The notes under the pieces were generated by a model, which saw only the letters and a list, made by a program, of their open reading frames with translations, searched no databases and was not told where the DNA came from. 64,000 bases of DNA. It comes from Amylostereum areolatum. Taxonomy: Eukaryota > Basidiomycota > Agaricomycetes > Russulales > Stereaceae. The stretch spans positions 434,001 through 498,000 of the forward strand of contig SAXG01000022.1 of NCBI GenBank assembly GCA_012932865.1, written 5' to 3'. Shown one piece after another: positions 45,658 through 56,882 of the stretch (position 1 is the first letter of the stretch; each line of letters starts with the position of its first letter). Made by a program: the position numbers and the translations under genes.

Positions 45658-45667
45658 AGGTCGAGAT
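45658..45667 (+). promoter_or_regulatory. Self-priming PBS of retrotransposon 2
   Basis: AGGTCGAGAT, 2 nt inside the 5' LTR, perfectly complementary to ATCTCGACCT at 45555-45564 in the LTR. Same spacing and length as in retrotransposon 1. Confidence 0.78.
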
Positions 45668-46130
45668 CTACTTTACCATCGCACTACCCGACGACCATCG
45701 TAGCGTAGCATACCTGTCCTGTAGTAGACGCCTTATTGCGCTACTAACTCCACTTTTCCTTTGTGCCGCCTCGGATCATTGCCCCCAGCGTACGCGACTA
45801 GTCACCCCGATTCTGTGGTCGTGTGCACGCATCAGCGGCGCCGGCTTGACGTAACCGCGTTACGTTACACGTACTCGGGGCCCCTCGAACACCACGAGAA
45901 CCCAGACGTGACAGTTGAAGGTGCACCTAACGGTGTAGGAGGCTAGTAAAAGCGACAAAGGGAAAGTGACCCGAGAAGTTCTTGGGCTCGTGACCCTTGA
46001 ACGAAGAGACAGCCAACAGGCCGAGAAGGCTGAGGCAGACCGTCTTGCGATTGGAAAGACCAGTGACATATCCCTCGACACCCGATCCCCTTGCCGTACT
46101 AGTAACCGTCCTCGACTCGGGGGCTAGTAC

Positions 46131-48609
46131 ATGGGAGAGGAACACCAAGCCTTGGAAGAAGAAAACTTCCATTTCCCCGACTTCGACTTCGTGTATGAAC
46201 GCGAAGAATTCACAGCCGTCACCGAAATCGAACGTGACACCGCCATCACCGCCTACTTTGGCGACAACCTCTTCGACGCCCACAACTGGGTCTACGCCTC
46301 TGCGAGCAACCCTGATTGGGGATTTCGGGTTCGAGTTGACTGGACTCGGATCATCGTATCAATTGAACAGGGCCATCCCCGGCTTGAGTTCCGGCCCTAT
46401 TTCTCTGCAATCTACCGGAACGAACAACTACCAAATCAGTGGTACGGGCCCCACACCCCCATCCCCCTCTACACCACGACCAGCCCAGAAGGTGGGAGGC
46501 CAACGCCAACGCCAAGTCCGCCACCGCAAGAAGAAGGTTTCTGGACAGCCCCCAGCAGTCCCATCCCCTCAACCCACGAGGATTCAGATTCCAGCAGGTC
46601 CGCACCCAGTAGCTTGCGATCCCTGGACGGATCCCCGCGGATTTATCCACTTGGGCCTTGGACCATCGGAGACGGAGGAGGAATTGGAAGCGAACTAGAC
46701 GAAGTCGACGACATCCTCGACCTATACCTCTCCGACACTACTACCCTCGTCGACGACGACTCCTTTGAATACGACCCCGACAACCTCGAGTGGGGAGAAC
46801 CAGAAAACCTCAATAACAACGACTGGGATCAGATCCCCGTCCCCTACATCGCAACCCCGCCCCAGATCCCTCGCCCGCTCTAAACCAGTGTCGTCCACTT
46901 ACGGCTTACGCCCCCGTAGTCCCCATCCCCTCCCCCGAGGAATCACCGAAGAATACCTCCGAAGGGAACGGAGATTTCTTTACTTCATCCACTTAGAAGG
47001 AGACGAAGAAGAAGACCAAGTCTACTTTGTTGACGGAGAGTGGTGTGCCGACGAAGAAGGAAATCAAGCCTTCACTGAAGCCGACCTCGCACTCATCGCC
47101 CTAGACTACGACCGACGCCAAGAACGTCTGAGGAACCAACCTCCCCCCGCACCACCCCCACCCCCACCGTATAACCCACCACCTCGAACCTTCCAAGTCC
47201 AAACCCACACCGGACCCCTACGACCCCGCTCCCCCCCCTCATCCGCCTGGAACAGAAGACGAGCCATGGCCGCCACTGTCCTCAACCGCCGCGCGGCCGA
47301 TCAAACCAACTGCCCCGCCAACATCGCCGCATTCGCCCCCGTCATCGGAAACACCCGCTACGCGTTCCTTAATGGGATAGCGTACGAAGTCGCCAAATTC
47401 GAATTCACCGACGACCCGTTAAATGGAACACAATGGGCCTATGTCGACGCCGGAAACTGGCACGCCTTCAGTGGCCTAATCATCAGCCGCATTCACTCCC
47501 GCCGCCCCAGGAGCGCCTGCAGCCGCCACCGCTAAACGAAAAATCCACGCCGCCAAACCGCGGGAGTATAGCGGAAAACGTTCTGAATACGCGGACTTCA
47601 AACATGAAGTCACCAGTTACATCGAAGCGGCCCCCCAAGACTTCATCAGTGAAATCGATCAAGTCCGCTTCATCCTCAGTTACATGAGGGAAGGCGCCGC
47701 CAAGGAATGGGCGCGCAACTTCAAAGACGCCAATGTCCTCACCGCCGGAACCACGGTCACGATGGCCAACTTCATCACTGCCCTCGACGCCTCCTTCGTC
47801 AGCACCTCGGATCAGCAGGACGCGCTCAATGAACTGGATCAGTTCAAAATGGGGAGCAAATCAGCCGATGAATTCTTCGTCAAATTCGAACAAATTGCGC
47901 GACGCGCTAACGTCATCCCCACCAACGACGACGCCTGGTTCCTTCGTATTCTCAAAGCCAACATCAAGATAGAGATACTGAAGAACATCTTCCGCAGCCC
48001 GCCGGTCCCCACCACATACACCGATTGGAAGAAACGCGTCACTGAGATGGACAATGCCTGGCGCGAAATCTCCGAAATGCACCGCGGACACCCCTCCTCC
48101 TCCACCCATACCACCTCCAAACCCAAAGACGTCAAAGATGCCACGGGTACCATTCATGGAGGCGGTGGACAAGCCATGGACATAGGCGCCGTCGACACCA
48201 AGGGACGCTGCTTCAAATGTGGAATGACCAACCACATCTCCAAGGACTGCAAGGCGTCGGTCGAATACATCCGGAAAAAGTGGGGACGTGATCGCTACAG
48301 CACGTCTCCCAACTACAAAGGACCCCGCTCCTCGAACACCCCGCGACCACCTCCCTTCAAACGCAACCCCAACCAGCAAGCACGGTCCCAGACCACGGAA
48401 GAATTCGCCTTCGCCCAAAGAATGGATTAACACTCTAGGACGACGAGCAGCGAAAGATGATCCTCCGCGCTCTGGTGGAAACCGACGGCAAAACCACGCC
48501 GACGCCCAAAACAGAAGCAAAGAAGAAGAAGAAGGACAAGGACAAGGTAGTCGACGACAGGAGCACCAAGAGCGGTGGATCAGATGCCGACGCAGAGTCG
48601 GATTTTTAG
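46131..48609 (+). CDS. gag of retrotransposon 2 (frames joined by +1 shifts)
   Basis: ATG at 46131 (MGEEHQALEEENFHFPDFDF), an acidic N-terminal frame to 46883. A second frame at about 46890-47490 (LRRERRFLYFIHLEG, VLNRRAADQTNCPANIAAFA) follows. A third, at about 47490-48430, holds the capsid (EYADFKHEVTSYIEAAPQDF, RFILSYMREGAAKEWARNF, FKMGSKSADEFFVKFEQIA) and the CCHC knuckle CFKCGMTNHISKDC. A C-terminal frame from about 48445 reads ILRALVETDGKTTPTPKTEA and a lysine run to TAG at 48607-48609. The parts make one plausible gag if single bases are skipped. As read it is not one ORF. Confidence 0.8.
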
Positions 48610-48620
48610 AGGGGCGAAGG

Positions 48621-51600
48621 ATGAACACGGCATCCAACGCCTCGAAACCAGTTTCTCGATGGCCTCTTTCTCGCATTCTATCATCAGGACTCTCTGTACC
48701 CTCTCGTTTCCCTGACCCGGATTTCTTCAATCGTTGGCCCCATTCTCGTTTACGATCACATGTACATCCCTCGCTGGAAAAGGACTCGGTGAAGACCGAG
48801 ACTACGACGCGCGATGGCTGGGGCGCGTCGCTGGACACAATTAAATCCCCTCCTCCCCCGTATATGTCGCTCCGCACGTCCAACACGACGATAAACTGTA
48901 GCCCAGGTGAGAAGCCTGCCCTCAAGAAGGACGAAGAAAGGAAGAAATTCCCGGTCGGATGGACGGCCTTCAACACCGTCGACTGGGCCGCCCCGAAAAT
49001 CCTGGATCCAATCAAGCCGCGGACCTTCACATGGCCCGCGTTCAACCCCTTCCTCCGAGTGCCACCGGTGAAACTCCCTAAGACATCGCGCGCTCATGTG
49101 GGCACCATCCATGAGGAGGATACGGATGTCACCCAACCACCTCCCCGAGAGGAAAAGGGCATAGTTCGACCTCCTCAGGGCGGATACACGCCAGATCCTT
49201 CTTGCAAGGTCGGGGACACGAAGCCGGAAAACGGAGACGGGGGTTGCATTGACAGGGAAATCCCGGTGGACCCGAGTTTAGCTCGGGACAGGGGAGGCGC
49301 GATGGCAGGGGCGCCCCCCACAGGTGTAGATACGTCACGAAAATATGCGTTACCAAGAACTGCGCAATGGACCTTGAAACGCTTAAGGGAAAACAAACCT
49401 GAAAGCGCGATCGCAGAACTACGGATATGGACTCATCATAAGCGACGAGAAGAAGCCACCCACGAAGCCGTTCAAGAGATCGGCCGAATGGGAGACGAAC
49501 AAGCGATCCAAGCCTTGCACGAGCTTCACTCACCCATGAGGTTCATACGATCAAACGGACGACGAGAGCAGATCAACGTCCCCATCCGGCTCCAGTTCGG
49601 TCCAAAGACAGTAAACGCCCAGGCCCTAATCGATAGCGGATGTACGGGGTCGTGCATTGACGAAGCCTTCGTCAAAAAACACGACATCCCTACTAAGAAA
49701 ACCGCACGACCGATTCCGGTTAAAAACGCAGACGGAACCCACAACTCGGGAGGACCAATAACCGAGTACGTTACGGCGCATGTAACCATTCACGGACACG
49801 AAGAAGACCTTGACTTGGCGGTTTCACACCTCGGAATGAACGTCTACATCGGTCACGAATGGCTTCGACAGCACAACCCGTCGATCAATTGGACAGAAGG
49901 GACTATCACGTTCGACAGGTGCCCCCAGGAATGCCAACCCACGAAATTCAACATCGATGAGAAAGATGAGGAAACACCTGACGAAGTCTACCCTCTAGAA
50001 GAAGGCGAACAATTATACGCCTTTGACTGGGAAGGTTACCAATCATCGACCTCGCTATACGTCAGGACACTTGCTTCGGACATCGCCATTGCGGAAAACG
50101 CGAAGAAAAAGGCTCAAACCTTCGCGGAACGCGTCCCCTCGGATTATCACGAATTTAAGGACATCTTCGACAAAGACGACTTTGATAAACTCCCAAAAAG
50201 ACGACCTTGGGACCACGCCATCGAACTCAAGCCCGATTTCACACCCGTAGATTGCAAAGTCTACCCATTGACGCTTGACGAGCAAGGGAAACTAGACGAC
50301 TTTCTCGAAGAAAACCTACGCTCCGGACGCATCCGCAACTCAAAATCCCCGATGGCCTCACCGTTTTTCTTCATTAAAAAGAAAGACGGATCCCTCCGAC
50401 CGGTGCAAGACTACAGACGGCTTAACGACATGACCATAAAAAATCGTTATCCACTCCCACTCGTACAGGAACTCCTCGACAAGTTAAAAGGAGCCAAGGT
50501 ATTCACCAAACTCGACGTACGATGGGGATACAACAACGTCCGCATCAAGGAAGGAGACGAATGGAAAGCCGCATTCCGCACCAACAAGGGACTCTTTGAA
50601 CCAACGGTCATGTTTTTCGGCCTCACGAACTCGCCCGCCACCTTCCAAGCCATGATGAACGACCTCTTCCGAGACCTGATCCATGAAGGCATTGTAGTTG
50701 TCTACCTCGATGACATCCTGATCTTTACGGAAACGCTTGAACAACACCGGCAGGCCGTCAAACAGGTACTCCAAATCCTACGCGACAACAACCTGTACCT
50801 AAAACCGGAAAAATGCGACTTCGAGCAGGAAGAAATCGAATACCTAGGAATGATCGTAGGACACGGCAAGGTCCGAATGGACCCCGCCAAAGTCGCAGCT
50901 ATTACCAACTGGACCGCCCCCACGACAAAAAAACAATTACAATCAGTTCCTCGGATTCTGCAACTTCTACAGACGCTTCGTACCGGATTTCAGTCGAATC
51001 GCGCATGATCTAACCAAGCTCACGGGTCATACGGACTGGGAATGGACAGACGCTCAACAAGTGGCCTTCGAAGAGCTCAAACGGCGAATCACATCACAAC
51101 CGGTCCTAGCCATTCCCACGGATAACGAAAAGTTCCGTGTCGAAGCCGATTCATCCGACTACGCCACCGGAGCAGTACTATCGCAGAAGCAAGCCAACGG
51201 CCACTGGCACCCCATTGCCTACTTTTCCAAAGCACTGAGCCCAGCCGAACGCAACTACGAAATCTACGATAAGGAACTGCTAGCGATCATGTCGGCCCTA
51301 GACGAATGGCGACAATACCTTATGGGCGCCCGACAACCATTCGACATATGGACCGATCACCGTAACCTGACCTACTTCCGGAAGGCGCAGAAACTCAACC
51401 GACGACAAGCAAGATGGTTAATGGAGTTACAGGAGTACGACTTCACCCTGACGCATAAAGCCGGCAACCAAATGGGCAAGCCCGACGCCATTTCACGACA
51501 GGCGGGGCTTAAAAAGGGGGAAAATGACAACAAGGACGTCGTCCTCCTTAAAACCGAGCTGTTCCGTGCACTCAGGACACCCGAAGGATCAGGAATAATG

Positions 51601-53121
51601 GTGGATGGACCGGAAAACGCCTTCATCACGCGCATAAAAGGGACAACCAAGCAGGATGACTCAGTAAAAAGAGCGCTAGCCATGAAAGTCAAGGGATGGA
51701 AGGAACAAGAAAACAATCTTTTTACGTTCCAACAACGAATCTACGTACCCCGCGACAAAAAGCTACGCGCAGACATCATCCAGGCTCACCATGACGGACC
51801 ACTCAATGGACACCCAGGACGCTACAAAACACACGAACTCATCACGCGCAACTATTGGTGGCCGGCAATACGAGACGACGTACGAAAGTACGTCGAAGGC
51901 TGCGAAACGTGCCAACGGAACAAAATACGCCACGACCAAATAGCCGCCCCGCTGCATCCACACGAGCCTCCCAAGGGACCATGGGAGCACGTCTCAATCG
52001 ACTTTGTCATGCCGTTACCCGTCTCAGAAGGATACGACGCCATCTGTAATGTCAACTGCATGGGCACCAAGCAAGTCGTATTCTGGGCCACAACCAAAGA
52101 CCTCACCGAAGACGAATTAGCCAAAGAATTCTTACGCAATGTCGTGCCCCATCATGGTGTCCCGCGAAAGATCGTCAGCGACCGAGGCAGCGTATTCGTC
52201 TCCAAATTCACGAAGGCCTTGTGCGAACAACTAGGAATTGAAGCCAACCCCTCCACGGCGTACCACCCCCAAACCGATGGACAAACCGAACGCTCCAATA
52301 TGACGATGGAAAACTACCTCCGCATCTATGTAAACCATCGTCAGGACGACTGGGCCCATTTCCTACCCCTGGCCATGACCGCGTTCAACAATATGACCCA
52401 TTCATCCATCGGCATGTCCCCTAACTTCGCCAATTACGGTCGCGAACTCTACCTCGGAACAAATCCCCGCCGCGAAACAACCAACCCCACGGCCAACGAA
52501 CTCGCCCAACGAATGCGAGACATCTACACCGAAGCACGCTCCGCCCTCAAGGCCGCTCAAAATGATCAGAAGCGGTTCTATGATCGTAACAAAGCCGACC
52601 CCGTGGACTACCATGTCGGGGACTTCGTATGGTTGGAAGCCAAAACTCGCGACGGACAGACGGTGATCCATACCGTACGACCAATGCAGAAGCTAGACGC
52701 CAAACGATTCGGGCCGTTCAAAGTTCTGAAAAAGGTTGGGGCATCGGCGTACCATCTTCAACTCCCGAAGACGTGGGGACGTAAACACCCAGTGTTCAAC
52801 GAATCCCTCTTATCACCGCACAACGGTCCTGCCTTCGACCAACAGAAAAAAGCACCACCTCCGCCCCCTGACCTTATCCAAGGAGAAGAATTCTACGAAG
52901 TAGAATCCATCGTCGACGTCCGTAGAAAGTCGAAACGCCTCGAATTCCTGGTCCATTGGAAAGGGTACGATCAAAGTGAAGATACCTGGGAACCAAAGAC
53001 AAATCTGGGGAAAGCCAAGAAACCCCTAGACGACTTCTACCGCCGCCACCCCACCGCCTTAAGACTGCTCAAATGGCTCCTCATACGCCGATTACGATCG
53101 AAGCCAACCATACGATCATGA
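48621..53121 (+). CDS. pol of retrotransposon 2 (PR-RT-RH-IN-chromodomain)
   Basis: ATG at 48621, 12 nt after the gag stop. A proline-rich lead of about 300 residues precedes the protease (ALIDSGCTGSCIDEAF). The RT has FTKLDVRWGYNNVRIKEGDE and catalytic YLDDILIF. An extra G at about 50946 then shifts the frame (stop at 51008). The +1 frame resumes with RNase H (SSDYATGAVLSQ), the integrase HHCC finger (HHDGPLNGHPGRYK, CETCQRNK), the DDE core (SDRGSVFVSKF, AYHPQTDGQTERSN) and the GPF module RFGPFKVLKKVG. A chromodomain (FLVHWKGYDQSEDTWEPKTN) and stop at 53121 complete it. Apart from the single break all catalytic residues are present. Confidence 0.92.
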
Positions 53122-53213
53122 AGGCTGCCCATGAGCGTCTGGACAAACATCTTGTGTGCCGAAGGGTTTATCATCGGGATTCAACGAGGACGTTGAATCT
53201 AACGGGAAGGTGA

Positions 53214-53707
53214 TGTCATGAACGTTACCATTCCGGACATCTCGGACACCTCGGGGACCTCGGGGATAATATCCCAATTCATTTTTATTTTCATTTCTAT
53301 CTGACTACTCATCACTTAGTAACACTCCGTCACTCCGGTGGAGACTCGGCTTATCCTTGCTCCTTCCTGACGTCATGACTCCAGGCTCGTCTTATCATCG
53401 CTTCTCTTGACTCCACATGACATCATAATGCTGCGCATGACATCATGCCGCTCCGGACCCGGCTCATCCTTATTGTCTCGCTTACTGATCCTGCTGCGCA
53501 TGTATCTATACTTAGCTCTGCTTACTGACCGCCGTGTGTCGTAGCTTACTAAGTGACTCTGCCTCGTAGTATATAAGGGCTCCGTTCCTCCTGTACATAT
53601 TCCCCATCTCGACCTGGTCAATACTACCGACCTTACTCCCCATCGTCCCCTCTTCACTTGTGTCACACGTCGTCGCCTAGTGCTCGTCACTAAGGCCGTT
53701 GCTGACA
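53214..53707 (+). repeat. 3' LTR of retrotransposon 2 (494 bp)
   Basis: Nearly identical to the 5' LTR (one T extra). Preceded by a short purine-rich stretch GGGAAGG, a weak polypurine tract. Confidence 0.94.
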
Positions 53708-53778
53708 ACTTCTTATTTCTAGGTCCATGCGAAGAAACCTTACCGCACACTATATTTGGTGCTGGTTCAGTAGTATGA
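53708..53778 (+). pseudogene. SIRT5-like sirtuin, 3' end displaced 8.5 kb
   Basis: Begins with the duplicated target ACTTC (53708-53712) and continues in the exact frame of the 5' part: LFLGPCEETLPHTIFGAG, then stop TGA. The FLFLGPCEE text is the conserved C-terminal segment of SIRT5-type sirtuins. Confidence 0.9.
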
Positions 53779-54100
53779 TGTCTTGATGATTCTGCGCTGC
53801 TCACGCCCATTACTCAGGGTGCAACGCTTTGCCCAAATACATATACTTATGTACTTACCCCACGAAGTACTTATGCAGTGTGGCGCGCAGATAACATATC
53901 CCCGCCACTTGCCCTCTTTGTAGTATGCTTCGCTCTGAAGTCACCACGCAACCTACCCCCGTAATGCCCCATTCGAGAAGCAAAATTGAAGCGACGTGAA
54001 GATTTGAGTTCTGTGATTCAGAGTCGGAGACCTCGCGGAGGGACTATTGGGGCGGGATATGGCTAGGGTTAGGGTTAAACACCCTTTGTCCCGGACGACC
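53779..54100. other. Intergenic between sirtuin 3' end and RBM18-like gene
   Basis: Promoter region of the RRM gene. Apart from the telomere-like motif listed separately nothing is recognised. Confidence 0.4.
54064..54077 (+). promoter_or_regulatory. Telobox / interstitial telomere-like motif
   Basis: TAGGGTTAGGGTTA, two telomeric-type TTAGGG units, 24-37 nt upstream of the RRM-gene ATG. Such teloboxes are common promoter elements of translation and RNA-processing genes in plants and some fungi. Here it could also be a transcription start-proximal factor site. Confidence 0.45.
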
Positions 54101-55295
54101 ATGTCCTCCAACACATCCGTGCCATCGTCTTCATTGCTCTCTTATCCGTCTCCGTCTGAGGACAGTGGTCCTTCATCTTCACACGTAACGTTGCCGCGCA
54201 ATCGCGAGCTTCTTCAAGATCGTCTCTATGTCGGCAACCTCCATCCATCCGTGACCGAGTTCGTCCCCGTCTCCATCTCACACGTCTTCGTATTGCTAAA
54301 CAACCGGCTCACAGGCACACTCTAATCCAAGTTTTCTCCAAATTTGGCTCCTTGTCCAACCTCGATTTTCTCTTTCACAAGTCTGGAGCGTTAAAGGGGA
54401 AGCCCCGTGGATATGCTTTCGTGCAATACTCCTCCGCAACCGTAAGTCATGCTTCTTCTTCGTATGAACAGCGCGCTCACCCCGGGTCTTTCTTATGTGC
54501 ATGCATTCCTCGGCCAACTACCATCATCGTCTTCTCATCTATGTATGGCTGTGCACAGACCCGGGGATAGAGGCCAACGCCTACCCGACCTACGCCCTAA
54601 CTTCCTTATCATTTTCAGGACGCTGAAAACGCACTATCGAACGCGAGCGGAAAACTCCTGAGAGGACGTCGTTTGGTTGTAACACGCGCACATCAGGCAC
54701 CACTGGATGCAGCTTCAAACATGCCTCGCCGTATCGTCAACGAGGCAGGTCGTCCTACCGCGCTCAGTCTCCTTAAGAGCACCGAAGGAAGAGATAGGTA
54801 CGTTCTCACTCGAGTCATCAATGCATGTATTCTCAACATTCAATACAATCTAGAACTCGAGATAAGATTGCATTGTTAGAAGCGAAGCTTCGGCAATTGG
54901 GGGACAGCAGTACCCACGGCAGGTCATCGTCTACCCCCGTTTCCGCCCCCCCCACTCCTACACCATCCATCCATCCATCTCTCCCTCCAAAACCACCCGT
55001 CTTAACGACGCTCTCGCATGCAACTTCTTCCTCCGGTCCGCATTCTGTCGCACCAGCCACGCTTGCCTCCAGTACTTCTGCGAAGGCTCCATCCACACCT
55101 TCCATATCGGACACCCTCATGCGTCCTCGAGATCCACCACCACCCCATCCACCCCAAGAATCGGCCTTCACATTCGATATGAAACCAGGGTTGGGACCGC
55201 GCAAGCAGGCAGCGGCGCTGAAAGGGGTGAAGCTCGTGAAGAAGGGAAAGGCGAAGATGTCACCGAATCTAGCGTTGGTAGATCATGGTCCCTAG
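54101..55295 (+). CDS. RRM protein, RBM18-like
   Basis: Nuclear-type RNA-binding protein with one RRM. ATG at 54101 (MSSNTSVPSSS). RNP2 is RLYVGNL. An intron splits the Glu of HPSVTE (donor GTTCGT). The next exon reads HTLIQVFSKFGSL, FDFLFHKSGALKG-like text (seen as LDFLFHKSGALKGKPRG) and RNP1 GYAFVQYSS, the combination typical of RBM18. After another intron comes DAENALSNASGKLLRGRRLV and a linker. The last exon (about 54843-55295) begins TRDKIALLEAKLRQLG, then a long Pro/Ser/Thr-rich tail ending VKKGKAKMSPNLALVDHGP. At least three introns. Function beyond RNA binding is not established for RBM18. Confidence 0.88.
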
Positions 55296-55410
55296 TTGTC
55301 TCATCACCGCCGTCTCGTCCAACAGAATAGCTTGTAAGATAACTCGTTATACTGGCGATCATCGATCATTACTTACCTGCAATGTTTTCGATGTCCCATT
55401 CACTTCTTCA

Positions 55411-55483
55411 TCCTTGGTAGTATATCGGATTAGTACACGCGCCTGTCACGCGCGAGAGCGGGGTTCGACTCCCCGCCAGGGAG
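55411..55483 (+). tRNA. tRNA-Asp (GTC), copy 2
   Basis: Same 73-nt cloverleaf as copy 1 except acceptor TCCTTGG, where a T:G wobble replaces C:G at the fourth pair. T5 terminator at 55487-55491. Confidence 0.95.
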
Positions 55484-55710
55484 GTGTTTTTGCCAACATC
55501 TACATGCCTATGGTTTTAAGCAAACTTACGGTTACCCGGTACCGGCCGCTGGCGAGTCGCGACTGGCCAGTGCCAAGTTCCAAGTTCCAACTGCAGTTTG
55601 TCAAGCCACAACTCAAGAGTTAGGCTCCTAATCTGACCGTCTGGAGAGTGGCTAGGCCCCTCTATTACTATCTATCTACTGTATGAACTCGATTCTTGGA
55701 GGAGTCTGTA
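55484..55710. other. Intergenic between tRNA-Asp copy 2 and MITE
   Basis: No gene recognised; short direct repeats CCAAGTTCCAAGTTCCAA at about 55575-55592. Confidence 0.35.
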
Positions 55711-55712
55711 TA

Positions 55713-56062
55713 CAGTGCCTTGCATATATTTCTGGAGGTCGCGTCCTCGAGATTCTTTGTTTGTTACGACCAAACAAATCCTTAACAGGCAACTCCGGGA
55801 CGGTCCGAGTTGAAGAGTGATGGGTGTTACATGCATGCTCACGTCCTGCAGGGATCCATGCTCACAAGGTAACACAAACCTTTGATTTGTGAGATGATAA
55901 GAGGGTGTCGGAGGGAAGAGGGAGGAGGAACAATATCAAGGAAGGATTTAGGCAGTGAGCCTCTCGCCAGGCGTGTTACGACTGCAGCCTCATATGGAAG
56001 TATTTGGTCGAACAAACAAAGAATCTTCCGACGCGACCTCCAGAAATATATGCAAGGCACTG
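55713..56062. mobile_element. Tc1/mariner-like MITE, 350 bp
   Basis: Terminal inverted repeats of about 60 bp: the first 33 bases from each end, starting CAGTGCCTTGCATATATTTC, are identical, followed by a near-identical block around GATTCTTTGTTTGTT. Flanked by TA on both sides (55711-55712 and 56063-56064). CAGT ends plus a TA duplication are Tc1/mariner hallmarks. No coding capacity. Confidence 0.85.
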
Positions 56063-56080
56063 TAACTAGTGTTCAACAAA

Positions 56081-56159
56081 TACGAGTAAATATGCTGGCC
56101 GACCATATTATATCGAATACGTATTATTACGAAGGCGGCCATTCCAATATTTACTCGTA
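56081..56159. repeat. 13-bp inverted repeat (hairpin), AT-rich
   Basis: TACGAGTAAATAT (56081-56093) and its exact complement ATATTTACTCGTA (56147-56159), with GGCCG/CGGCC further inside. May be another small folding element. Confidence 0.6.
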
Positions 56160-56809
56160 CCTGTACTATATTGTATTGTATTTGTCAGATCTTCCTATTT
56201 ACTTGTATCTAATTGAAGTTATTGCTCTAGACCTCAACTAGACCTAATGAACTTTCTGTACTATGTCCAACCTCATTAATGAGCTAACCATGTACCCCAA
56301 GAGCATGTTTATTGGGACTTTAGTTGAGATACTGAGCCCACCACCATTGGCAGTGACGGGGTGCTGATACTGGCCGCTGGGATTGGCAGCATGTCGTGGG
56401 AAACAGCGGCGGCACACCTTCTGAGAATGGGACTGAGCATCGGCAGGGTCCCGGACAGCTCCCGCTATTGCCGGAGATGCTATTCTCGATTTGGATATCT
56501 ATTCCGGACTCGCAAGACCGTCTTGAAGCCGGTAGACCGGGTAAGTAGCCGTGTTCCTGGCATACTTGTATTACAATTAAATATCAGGTGCGTACTGTAT
56601 CGTACTCGTAATATAACATATTGTACTCAACCATATCGAGGCCGAACAGAATACGTAGAAGCCATAATATATCGGTATTTTTTTGTATGAATACGATTAT
56701 ATTTAAGTATACTTTATAATTTGTTGAACACTAACTGTAACATATATGATATATATAATGGGAAATTTTAGGATATTGAGTGATATTGTGTGTAATACAG
56801 CATAAAAGA
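56160..56809. other. AT-rich gene-free stretch
   Basis: Low-complexity, AT-rich sequence rich in ATAT, GTACTGTA and TATAATA-like words, especially 56550-56780. No gene recognised. Confidence 0.5.
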
Positions 56810-56882
56810 CTCCCTGGCGGGGAGTCGAACCCCGCTCTCGCGCGTGACAGGCGCGTGTACTAATCCGATATACTACCAGGGA
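56810..56882 (-). tRNA. tRNA-Asp (GTC), copy 3
   Basis: Exact complement of the copy 1 sequence over the whole 73-nt cloverleaf. A short T4 terminator follows on the minus strand (56805-56808). Convergent with copy 2 across the MITE. Confidence 0.95.

Larger units (their letters stand above)
45163..53707 (+). mobile_element. Chromovirus-type Ty3/Gypsy LTR retrotransposon 2 (8.5 kb), recent
   Basis: TGTCATG...GCTGACA boundaries and 5-bp duplication ACTTC (45158-45162 and 53708-53712). LTRs of 493 and 494 bp differ, as far as I can see, by a single T (CATCGCCCC versus CATCGTCCCC), so insertion was very recent. Order: gag with CCHC, protease, RT, RNase H, integrase, chromodomain. Gag is spread over three frames and pol over two, each change being +1. 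Confidence 0.96.

Noticed and set aside
47861..49045. 394-codon minus-strand frame inside retrotransposon 2
   Set aside because: Antisense shadow of gag and the proline-rich pol leader; no recognisable motifs.
46131..53121. Programmed +1 frameshifting throughout retrotransposon 2
   Set aside because: Too many sites, no shared slippery heptamer, and one site falls between RT and RNase H where no known element shifts. An indel or assembly error is simpler.
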